Source: an uncultured Rhodanobacter sp. (GTDB taxonomy: Bacteria; Pseudomonadota; Gammaproteobacteria; Xanthomonadales; Rhodanobacteraceae). From it: DNA of 5,247 nt. The translations under genes were made by a program, and so were the position numbers. The notes beneath the pieces were generated by a model. It saw only the letters and a program-made list of their open reading frames with translations, was not told the DNA's origin and made no database searches. Positions 1-5,247 of the stretch are shown in pieces. The stretch covers positions 1 to 5,247 of the forward strand of contig CAIKJM010000464.1 in the NCBI GenBank assembly GCA_903827735.1, read 5' to 3'. Positions within the stretch are counted from its first letter, which is position 1; every line of letters starts with the position of its first letter.

Positions 1-70
1 AAGAGTGATGCTCTGCTTCGGCCGGCAAAACTACCGACCGGGCGCCCTGTCGCGCTGCCCCTTTAGCAAT

Positions 71-74
71 GGAG
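71..74 (+). promoter_or_regulatory. Ribosome binding site of the SnoaL-like gene
   Basis: GGAG ends seven bases before ATG 82, a normal Shine-Dalgarno spacing. With the in-frame stop at 64-66 it fixes the start of this gene. No convincing -10/-35 pair is visible in bases 1-70, so the promoter may lie upstream of the window. Confidence 0.7.
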
Positions 75-81
75 TCATCTC

Positions 82-642
82 ATGTCACCAGCACCAATCA
101 AATGTCGCCGATCCACTCGTTTTCTGCTGCTTGCGTCGTGGGGCGTCGTCTTAGCCGCGCCGGCCTTGGCTGCCACGGACACACTGGTCGAGCCGGAGAC
201 GGTGGTAGTCGATAGGAGTCTGCCGAAAGATCGGCTCGACTCCCAGCTATTGGCCGCGCGTCGTTACGACACGTTCTGGACCAGCGGTGACGAAGCGCTG
301 GCGCGCGCCGCGCTGGCTCCCGGTTTCATCGACCGCACCCTGCCGCCGGGACGTCCGCAGGGCGTTGCTGGTCCACTCGCCGCGTCAAAGGCGTTCCACG
401 CGGCCGTTCCCGACTTGCACTGCACGGTCGAGCAGATGATCGTCGCGGGTGACCGCGTCGTTGCGCACCTGCATTTCACGGGTCACTTCACCGGCCAGTT
501 CAAGGGCATGCACGGCAAAGGTCAGGCAATCGACTTTATCGCTACCGACATATACCGGATCGCCGAAGGCCGCATCGCTGAGAACTGGCATCTGGAAGAC
601 AACCTGACCTTCCTGCAGCAGATCGGCGCCGTCGCCAAATAA
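82..642 (+). CDS. Exported SnoaL-like (ester cyclase / NTF2-fold) protein
   Basis: A 186-residue protein. The N-terminus has basic residues (R9, R10, R13), a hydrophobic run at about 14-29 and a good signal peptidase I site (APALA, cut after A30), so export to the periplasm is likely. The mature part resembles the SnoaL-like polyketide cyclase/ester cyclase family: a helical start near 55-80, F105 with the P110-D111-L112 turn, G123-D124-x-V-V on a strand, the TGHFTGQFKG segment at 133-142, and the closing W169-x3-D173 with QQIG at 179-182. The family is a small cone-shaped fold that binds hydrophobic ligands; members include cyclases, isomerases and many proteins of unknown activity, so no reaction can be assigned. 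ATG 82 is the earliest possible start, because an in-frame TAG lies at 64-66; GGAG at 71-74 is a well-placed ribosome binding site. Several codons rare in GC-rich genomes (TTA, CTA, ATA, AGG) set it slightly apart from the later genes. Confidence 0.85.
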   Translation: MSPAPIKCRRSTRFLLLASWGVVLAAPALAATDTLVEPETVVVDRSLPKDRLDSQLLAARRYDTFWTSGDEALARAALAPGFIDRTLPPGRPQGVAGPLAASKAFHAAVPDLHCTVEQMIVAGDRVVAHLHFTGHFTGQFKGMHGKGQAIDFIATDIYRIAEGRIAENWHLEDNLTFLQQIGAVAK

Positions 643-847
643 GAGGCCAGTCGGAGATACCGAATCCGAGTCTTCCGATGCGCTGGCGAACCAGCACGCC
701 GGCCCTCGACGTTTTCTCGCCCAGGCGGGCACCACCGCTAGCGCTGGCGACGTACACCGTGCCAAAGACGGCTTCGGCGCGGGCCACGTGGAGCTATTGA
801 ACCGGCTCTAACGTCTTGCCGCGTTACTCCAAGCAAGGCGTCTATTT
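643..847. other. Noncoding gap between convergent genes
   Basis: These 205 bases separate the SnoaL-like gene from the convergent yehS gene. A plus-strand frame is stop-free from 608 to the TAA at 808-810 but has no credible start, and a 40-codon ATG frame (678-800) has no ribosome binding site and no recognisable product. Apart from the stem-loop at 811-841 nothing functional is visible. The sequence could be a decayed gene remnant, but I recognise no parent. Confidence 0.5.
811..841. terminator. Candidate terminator stem-loop between convergent genes
   Basis: Bases 811-819 (acgtcttgc) pair with 833-841 (gcaaggcgt) to form a 9-bp stem with one G-T wobble and a 13-base loop. On the plus strand it is followed by ctatttt, a short T-rich tail. 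On the minus strand it begins seven bases after the yehS stop codon, but no T-run follows. Its position suits a shared terminator for both converging genes. The long loop and poor T-tract make it weaker than a classic intrinsic terminator. Confidence 0.4.
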
Positions 848-1318
848 TCAAACGCCGCGAACGCGCAAGGTCAGTCCCTTCAGAAAATTCCGCAGCAGCT
901 GGTCGCCGCACAGGCGGAAATTTTTATGATCGGGCTGGCGAAACAGCGCGCTGAGTTCGGGCTTGGAAATCGGGAAGCCGGCGTCGGCCAGGATCTGGTG
1001 CATGTCGACGTCCTTGAGCTCGAACGCAACCCGCAGCTTTTTCAACACCACGTTATTGGTGACGCGCTTTTCGATCGGCCGCGGCGGCTGGCTCTCGTCG
1101 CGGCCGCGGCGCTGCACCACCAGGCCGTCGAGAAAATGTGCCAGGACGGTATTGCTGCACTCGACGTAACCCTCCTCGCCGTCCTTTTTCAGAAAGGCCT
1201 GCACATTCTCTTTCTCGATCGGAAAATTGGCGTCGGCCAGTTTGGTGATCTCCACCACTCTGCCGTCGCTAAGGTCGAGCATGTAGCGGATGCTGCGCAG
1301 TACATCGTTGTTGATCAT
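848..1318 (-). CDS. yehS: YehS-like DUF1456 protein
   Basis: A 156-residue soluble protein, the same length as E. coli YehS as I recall it. It contains two copies of the DUF1456 unit, at about 3-72 and 88-155. Each begins with an Asn-rich start and a helix (NNDVLRSIRYMLDL; NNVVLKKLRVAFEL), continues through a FPI segment and a Cys (C54, C137), and ends with FLxGL (62-66, 145-149). The linker with RDESQPP and the PDHKNFRLCGDQLLRNFL stretch are strongly YehS-like. There is no signal peptide or membrane segment, so it is cytoplasmic. Its molecular function is unknown; the helical repeats suggest a binding role, but that is inference. The start ATG (1316-1318) has only a weak GGA six bases upstream. 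It is divergent from yigZ across 108 bases and convergent with the SnoaL-like gene. Confidence 0.92.
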   Translation of the reverse strand: MINNDVLRSIRYMLDLSDGRVVEITKLADANFPIEKENVQAFLKKDGEEGYVECSNTVLAHFLDGLVVQRRGRDESQPPRPIEKRVTNNVVLKKLRVAFELKDVDMHQILADAGFPISKPELSALFRQPDHKNFRLCGDQLLRNFLKGLTLRVRGV

Positions 1319-1344
1319 TGCGGGTCCGGCAAAGCCATTGGAAA

Positions 1345-1368
1345 GACCGCCATGCTACCGCGACGGTC
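1345..1368. repeat. Inverted repeat in the yehS-yigZ intergenic region
   Basis: GACCG at 1345-1349 and CGGTC at 1364-1368 are perfect inverted half-sites separated by 14 bases, giving 19 bases between half-site starts. It lies 27 bases upstream of the yehS start codon, a position where a repressor operator could act. A 5-base dyad is readily found by chance in GC-rich DNA, so this is only a candidate. Confidence 0.25.
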
Positions 1369-1373
1369 AAGCG

Positions 1374-1393
1374 GCCGCGGCATGGGCCGTGGC
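1374..1393 (+). promoter_or_regulatory. Strong GC-rich hairpin in the presumed yigZ leader
   Basis: GCCGCGGC (1374-1381) pairs with GCCGTGGC (1386-1393) across a four-base loop (atgg). The stem has eight pairs, seven of them G-C and one a G-U wobble. It ends 33 bases before the yigZ ATG. The plus-strand RNA folds better, because the minus-strand copy would have an A-C mismatch in place of the wobble. No T-run follows, so it is not a typical terminator. It could be a leader RNA structure or simply a by-product of high GC. Confidence 0.4.
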
Positions 1394-1426
1394 GGCGTTC
1401 GTCCGGCGTGCGAAACTTGACTCACC

Positions 1427-2023
1427 ATGAGCGAGCTGTCGCATACGTTGGCCGGCCCATGCCGGCATCAGGAAGAGATCAAGAAGAGCCGCTTCCTCGC
1501 GCTGGCCGCGCCAGTGGAAACGTCGGCCCTCGCGCTGGCGTTTGTGCAGGAGCTGGCTGATCCTGCGGCAACCCACAACTGCTGGGCCTATCGCATCGGC
1601 CAGGACTACCGCTTCAACGACGACGGCGAACCCGCTGGCACCGCCGGGAGAACGATCCTGCAGGCGATCGAAGGTCAGGGTATGGACCGCGTTGTGGTGG
1701 TGGTCACGCGCTGGTACGGCGGGATCAAGCTCGGCGCGGGTGGCTTGGTGCGCGCGTATGGCGGCACCGCGGCGGAATGCCTGCGGCGCGCAGAGCGGCT
1801 GCCGATCGTATCGATGGTGCGCCTCGGCCTGCACTGCGACTTCGCCGAGCTGAGCTTGCTGAAAGCGCGTTTAAAGGATTGGCAGGCCGATATTCGCAGC
1901 GAGACCTTCGACGCCGATGGCGTGCAGCTGCAGTTGCAGCTGCCGGAAAATCGCGTCGCCGAAGCGCAGGCGCGCATCGTCGACATCAGCCGCGGACGCA
2001 GCGTTGCCGTGCGGCTGGATTGA
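1427..2023 (+). CDS. yigZ: YigZ/IMPACT family protein (UPF0029 + DUF1949)
   Basis: A 198-residue cytoplasmic protein, close to the usual length of about 200. The N-terminal UPF0029/Impact domain (about 15-125) shows the family motifs: KKSRFLA at 19-25, ATHNCWAYRIG at 48-58, the FNDDGEPAGTAG signature at 63-74, then the hydrophobic strand VVVVV (89-93) followed by TRWYGGIKLGAGGLVRAY at 94-111. The rest (about 128-198) is the DUF1949 domain, an RNA-binding-like fold compared with an elongation factor G domain. Eukaryotic IMPACT modulates Gcn1/Gcn2 translational control; the bacterial role is not established, though a nucleic-acid or ribosome-linked function is usually suggested. ATG 1427 is the earliest possible start because an in-frame TGA sits at 1418-1420. 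No clear Shine-Dalgarno is visible, and a GC hairpin lies just upstream. It is divergent from yehS and 184 bases ahead of the ABC exporter. Confidence 0.95.
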   Translation: MSELSHTLAGPCRHQEEIKKSRFLALAAPVETSALALAFVQELADPAATHNCWAYRIGQDYRFNDDGEPAGTAGRTILQAIEGQGMDRVVVVVTRWYGGIKLGAGGLVRAYGGTAAECLRRAERLPIVSMVRLGLHCDFAELSLLKARLKDWQADIRSETFDADGVQLQLQLPENRVAEAQARIVDISRGRSVAVRLD

Positions 2024-2207
2024 ATCGGCGCTCATGCGCCCCACTTCAGTGGCAGCGTCTGCGTTCGACAGCGGGCGCTGAATTGTTGAAAGTTCCGGCC
2101 CGCGGCCCCTCGACTTCGTGTTGGCGCGTGGACGGTGACGGTGGCTGGCTGACCCGATCTGCGCACTTCGCACAGCCAAATTTTATCGATCCATCTTGCG
2201 AGAAATC
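2024..2207. other. Intergenic gap between yigZ and the ABC exporter
   Basis: No gene is supported here. Just after the yigZ stop there are two short hairpins: GGCGC/GCGCC (2027-2031 with 2036-2040) and CCACT/AGTGG (2041-2045 with 2048-2052). Neither has a T-run, so they are poor intrinsic terminators. The only AT-rich stretch is around 2178-2190 (aaattttatcgat), which could hold a -10 element for the exporter gene, but no matching -35 box stands at the right distance. Confidence 0.4.
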
Positions 2208-3980
2208 ATGAGCGACTCCTCGACTGACAAACCCCGCTCTGTCCGCCGCGTAGGCGCATTGCGCCAGCTCTGGCCTTTCATCAAACCGCATCGCGCGCTG
2301 GCCATTGGGTGGCTGTTCTTTCTGGCGCTTTCATCGGGCGCGTCGCTGGTGCTGCCGATGGCTTTTCGGCACATCATCGACCAGGGTTATGGTCACTCCA
2401 GTCTGGGCGTTATCAACGCCACCTTTATCGCGCTATTCGGCGTGGCGCTGGTGCTGGCCTTTGCCACTGCCGCACGCTACTTCTGCATCACCCTGCTGAG
2501 CGAGCGGGCGCTGGCGTCGCTGCGCGACAAGCTCTATTCGCATCTGATTCGCCTCGACGTCGGCTTTTTCGAAAAGAGTCGCGTCGGTGAATTGACCTCG
2601 CGCCTGAGCGCCGATACCGAAGTGGTGCAGGCCCTGATCGGATCGGGTGTGTCGATTGCGCTGCGCAGTGCGGTGATGCTGCTGGGCGCGGCCGTGGCGA
2701 TGGTCTGGACGGCGCCCTCGCTGGCTGGCCTCACCGCGCTGGTGATTCCCGGCGTCATGCTGCCGATCCTGGTCTTTGGCCGGCGCGTGCAGAAGCTGTC
2801 GCGTGCCAGCCAGGACCGGCTGGCGGATGCCGCGGCCATCGCCAACGAAACCTTGAACGCCTCCACGGCGGTCAAGGCCTATGCCCGCGAGGACATCGAA
2901 AGCGGCCGCTACGGTTCGGCCATCTACCGCGCGCTGGCTACCGCCCGTCGCCGCATCGGCATGCGCTCGCTGCTGACCATGGCCGTCATCGTGCTGGTCT
3001 TCGGGGCCATCACGCTGGTGCTGTGGGTGGGTGCACGCCACGTGCTGCTTGGGACGATGGACGCTGGCGTGCTGGGCCAGTTCGTGCTGTACGCGATCTT
3101 CGCTGCCGGTTCGGTTGCCGGGCTGTCCGAAGTCTGGGGCGACGTGCTGCGTGCGGCCGGCGCGATGGAGCGCATCGGCGAACTGCTGGCCGAACGCGCC
3201 AGCATCACCGCACCGGCCAACCCGACACGGCTGGCCCGGCCCCTGCGCGGCGAAATTCGTTTCGAGGGCGTCACGTTCAACTATCCCACCCGCCCGGACG
3301 CTGCGGCACTGCATGACTTCACCCTCGTCATCAAGCCGGGCGAGACGGTCGCGCTGGTCGGCCCATCCGGTGCCGGCAAGAGCACGGTGCTGTCGATGCT
3401 GCTGCGTTTCTACGACCCGCAGGCCGGACGCATCTGCATCGACGGCGTCGACCTGCGCGCGCTGGCGCTGGATGATCTGCGCAAAACCATTGCCCTGGTG
3501 CCGCAGGAAACCATCATCTTCAGCGGCAGCGCAGCGGACAATATCCGCTTCGGTCGACAGGAGGCCAGCGACGAGGAAGTACGCGAGGCTGCGCGCTCCG
3601 CGGAAGCAGATGGTTTCATCAGCGCACTTAACGACGGTTACGCGGCCGAAATGGGCGAACGTGGCGTGCGCCTGTCCGGCGGCCAGCGGCAGCGCATCGC
3701 GATTGCCCGCGCGATCCTGCGCGACGCGCCGCTGCTGCTGCTCGACGAAGCCACCTCCGCGCTGGATGCCCAGTCCGAAGCGGCCATCCAGCAGGCGCTG
3801 GAGCGGCTGGAAAAAGGCCGCACGACCCTGGTCATCGCCCATCGCCTGGCCACCGTCAAACGCGCCGACCGCATCGTCGTGATGGACGGCGGCCGCATCG
3901 TGGCGCAAGGCACGCACGACGACCTGCTGGCCGAGGGTGGCCTGTACTCGGAACTCGCGAAGCTGCAGTTCGTCGCCTGA
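2208..3980 (+). CDS. MsbA-like ABC exporter, fused membrane and ATPase domains
   Basis: A 590-residue half-transporter that should work as a homodimer in the inner membrane, using ATP to export a substrate. The membrane domain (about 20-320) has hydrophobic segments near 31-53, 70-93, 147-168, 171-190, 256-277 and 288-306, consistent with six helices. The ATPase domain (about 349-585) has every expected motif: A-loop Y359, Walker A GPSGAGKST 385-393 (K391), Q-loop Q433, signature LSGGQ 489-493, Walker B LLLLD 509-513 with catalytic E514, D-loop SALD 517-520 and H-loop H545. All catalytic residues are intact. It most resembles the MsbA-related permease/ATPase group (the TIGR02204 type); the substrate cannot be read from sequence, and it need not be the lipid A flippase MsbA itself. 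A TTG four codons upstream (2196) is possible, but ATG 2208, behind a weak GCGAGAA, gives a more natural start. No accessory subunit is adjacent. Confidence 0.95.
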   Translation: MSDSSTDKPRSVRRVGALRQLWPFIKPHRALAIGWLFFLALSSGASLVLPMAFRHIIDQGYGHSSLGVINATFIALFGVALVLAFATAARYFCITLLSERALASLRDKLYSHLIRLDVGFFEKSRVGELTSRLSADTEVVQALIGSGVSIALRSAVMLLGAAVAMVWTAPSLAGLTALVIPGVMLPILVFGRRVQKLSRASQDRLADAAAIANETLNASTAVKAYAREDIESGRYGSAIYRALATARRRIGMRSLLTMAVIVLVFGAITLVLWVGARHVLLGTMDAGVLGQFVLYAIFAAGSVAGLSEVWGDVLRAAGAMERIGELLAERASITAPANPTRLARPLRGEIRFEGVTFNYPTRPDAAALHDFTLVIKPGETVALVGPSGAGKSTVLSMLLRFYDPQAGRICIDGVDLRALALDDLRKTIALVPQETIIFSGSAADNIRFGRQEASDEEVREAARSAEADGFISALNDGYAAEMGERGVRLSGGQRQRIAIARAILRDAPLLLLDEATSALDAQSEAAIQQALERLEKGRTTLVIAHRLATVKRADRIVVMDGGRIVAQGTHDDLLAEGGLYSELAKLQFVA

Positions 3981-3999
3981 GGCCGCTAGCGCCGCAGGC
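3975..3999 (+). terminator. Candidate stem-loop over the exporter stop codon
   Basis: GCCTG (3975-3979) pairs with CAGGC (3995-3999). After one A-G mismatch, GGC (3981-3983) pairs with GCC (3991-3993) around a seven-base loop. The result is eight pairs with a single internal mismatch, and it overlaps the TGA at 3978-3980. The sequence after it (atgactttc) is not a real T-run, so termination here would be weak or factor-dependent. Confidence 0.3.
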
Positions 4000-4052
4000 A
4001 TGACTTTCGGCAGTGTCAGCCGGAGCGCATCCCCTCCAGCATCAACGGTTTT

Positions 4053-4058
4053 GGGGAG
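4053..4058 (+). promoter_or_regulatory. Ribosome binding site of the M1 aminopeptidase gene
   Basis: GGGGAG ends 11 bases before ATG 4070. The alternative in-frame ATG at 4085 would be 26 bases away, so this site favours 4070 as the start. A CCCCTCC stretch at 4031-4037 is complementary to part of this site. Confidence 0.65.
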
Positions 4059-4069
4059 AGCAGATCGTC

Positions 4070-5247
4070 ATGCGGAGACTCTATATGCGCCGGTTGCTGG
4101 TATCGGGTATTGCCCTGGCCCTGAGCGGCGCCAGCCTTGCTGGCATCGCAGCGCCGACCAACGCACCTGCCGACGCATCGGCGCTGGCGCCGACCCAATT
4201 GCCGCGCGGCGTGGTGCCGAGCCATTACGACGTCTCCATCGTGCCGCACGCGGCGGCGATGAACTTCGATGGTCAGGTCACCATCACCATCGACGTGCAG
4301 CAGCCGACCGCCAGCATCACGCTCAATGCCGAGGACATGGCGTTCTCGAAAGTCACCCTGACTTCGGTCGACGGCAAGCCGGTGGCGACGCCGAAGGTGA
4401 GCATCGATGCCGACGCACAGACGGCGACGTTCACCTTCGCCAAGCCGCTGGCCACCGGCAGCTACAAGCTGGCGATGACCTACACCGGCAAGATCGGCAC
4501 CCAGGCCAACGGCCTCTTTGCGCTGGACTACGACACCAAGGCCGGCAAGCAGCGTGCGCTCTACACGCAGTTCGAGAACTCCGACGCGCGTCGCTTCATT
4601 CCGTCGTGGGATGAGCCCGCCTACAAGGCCACCTTCAACCTTGATGTGACCGTGCCGTCGGACCAGATGGCAGTAAGCAACATGCCGGCGGCCTCCACCA
4701 CCAAGCTGGCCAACGGCCTGAGCCGCGTGACGTTCCAGCCGTCGCCGAAGATGTCCACCTATCTGCTGTTTTTCGGCACTGGCCAGTTCGATCGTGCCAC
4801 CACCACGTCCGATGGCACCGAGATCGGCGTGATCGCGCAGAAAGGCTCGGTCGGTCAGGCCGATTTCGCCTTGAAGTCCGCCAAGGACGTGCTGCACGAA
4901 TACAACCAGTATTTCGGCGTGCCGTACCCGCTGCCCAAGCTGGACAATATCGCCGCGCCGGGCCAGAGCCAGTTCTTCAGCGCGATGGAAAACTGGGGCG
5001 CGATCTTTACCTTCGAATACAGCCTGCTGCTGAATCCAGCCATCGCCACGCAAACCGACAAGCAGGAAGTGTTCAATACCGCCGCTCACGAAATGGCGCA
5101 TCAGTGGTTTGGCGATCTGGTGACCATGCGCTGGTGGGACAACCTGTGGCTCAACGAAGGCTTTGCCTCGTGGATGGCCAGCCGCACCACCGAGAAACTG
5201 CATCCGGAGTGGCATACCCACCTCTACGCCGTGGGCGTGCGCGAAGG
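4070..5247 (+). CDS. Exported M1 family zinc aminopeptidase, N-terminal part (cut by window end)
   Basis: The frame is open to the window edge, giving 392 residues of a protein usually around 850-900 long. An N-terminal Sec signal peptide (MRRLYMRRLL, then a hydrophobic stretch to about residue 28, with likely cleavage near ASLA or GIAA) predicts periplasmic or secreted location; there is no lipobox Cys. The M1 beta-sheet N-domain follows, with the conserved QFENSDARRFIPSWDEP segment at 167-183. The substrate-anchoring exopeptidase motif is S304-A-M-E-N rather than the canonical GAMEN. The zinc site is complete: HEMAH 340-344, then 18 residues to N362-E363, with catalytic E341. Such enzymes remove N-terminal amino acids from peptides; outside the cytoplasm that implies peptide scavenging. 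The catalytic Tyr and the C-terminal domain lie beyond the window. The start is set by GGGGAG at 4053-4058. It is 89 bases downstream of the ABC exporter, on the same strand. Confidence 0.95.
   Translation, partial: MRRLYMRRLLVSGIALALSGASLAGIAAPTNAPADASALAPTQLPRGVVPSHYDVSIVPHAAAMNFDGQVTITIDVQQPTASITLNAEDMAFSKVTLTSVDGKPVATPKVSIDADAQTATFTFAKPLATGSYKLAMTYTGKIGTQANGLFALDYDTKAGKQRALYTQFENSDARRFIPSWDEPAYKATFNLDVTVPSDQMAVSNMPAASTTKLANGLSRVTFQPSPKMSTYLLFFGTGQFDRATTTSDGTEIGVIAQKGSVGQADFALKSAKDVLHEYNQYFGVPYPLPKLDNIAAPGQSQFFSAMENWGAIFTFEYSLLLNPAIATQTDKQEVFNTAAHEMAHQWFGDLVTMRWWDNLWLNEGFASWMASRTTEKLHPEWHTHLYAVGVRE

Noticed and set aside
1..66. A stop-free frame ending in TAG at 64-66, possibly the tail of an upstream gene
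   Set aside because: Only 21 codons are visible and the peptide (ending in GRPVALPL) is not recognisable. An open frame this short is expected by chance in GC-rich DNA.
678..800. A 40-codon ATG frame in the gap after the SnoaL-like gene
   Set aside because: It has no ribosome binding site and an Arg/Ala/Pro/Thr-rich product with no recognisable motif; it is most likely chance.
1315..1338. A seven-codon minus-strand leader frame whose TGA overlaps the yehS ATG (ATGA)
   Set aside because: Translational coupling would fit, but no Shine-Dalgarno precedes it and so short a frame can arise by chance.
2196..2207. TTG start adding four residues to the ABC exporter
   Set aside because: ATG 2208 is a stronger codon, has weak GCGAGAA upstream, and gives a typical N-terminus.
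2433..4001. A 522-codon open frame on the minus strand opposite the ABC exporter
   Set aside because: It mirrors a gene with every ABC motif intact. Its product is rich in Gln, Arg, His and Ala with no recognisable domain, as expected from antisense reading of GC-rich code.
3937..4614. A 225-codon plus-strand frame bridging the exporter end and the aminopeptidase start
   Set aside because: It overlaps two well-supported genes in a different frame, and its product is Arg/His-rich without any domain.
4016..5221. A 401-codon open frame on the minus strand opposite the M1 aminopeptidase
   Set aside because: The plus-strand frame carries the signal peptide, the SAMEN motif and the HEMAH zinc site; the antisense product has no domain and low-complexity Arg/Gly/His content.

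Overview
The window is GC-rich, compactly coded bacterial chromosome with mostly G/C third codon positions. The gene content (a YehS/DUF1456 protein, a YigZ/IMPACT protein, an MsbA-like half-size ABC exporter and a signal-peptide-bearing M1 aminopeptidase) suggests a gammaproteobacterium. My best guess is the Xanthomonadales (Rhodanobacter/Dyella/Xanthomonas neighbourhood). That is a family-level impression from protein style, not a search result.

Layout: (1) 82-642, plus strand, a probably exported SnoaL-like/NTF2-fold protein. (2) 643-847, a noncoding gap between convergent genes, with a terminator-like stem-loop at 811-841. (3) 848-1318, minus strand, a YehS-type DUF1456 protein made of two repeats. 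(4) 1319-1426, a divergent intergenic region with two dyad symmetries, one an 8-bp GC-rich hairpin. (5) 1427-2023, plus strand, yigZ (UPF0029/IMPACT plus DUF1949). (6) 2024-2207, a gap with no gene. (7) 2208-3980, plus strand, a complete ABC exporter with fused membrane and ATPase domains. (8) 4070 to the window edge, plus strand, the N-terminal 392 residues of an exported M1 zinc aminopeptidase, cut off by the window end after its zinc site.

The genes do not form an obvious pathway. yehS and yigZ are divergent and may share control sequences. The exporter and the peptidase are co-oriented 89 bases apart, but each looks like a separate unit. I found no tRNA, rRNA, CRISPR array, insertion sequence, integrase, toxin-antitoxin pair or defence gene. 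The region reads as ordinary core chromosome with one somewhat accessory-looking gene (the SnoaL-like protein). I found no convincing new multi-gene system; the findings are modest leads.
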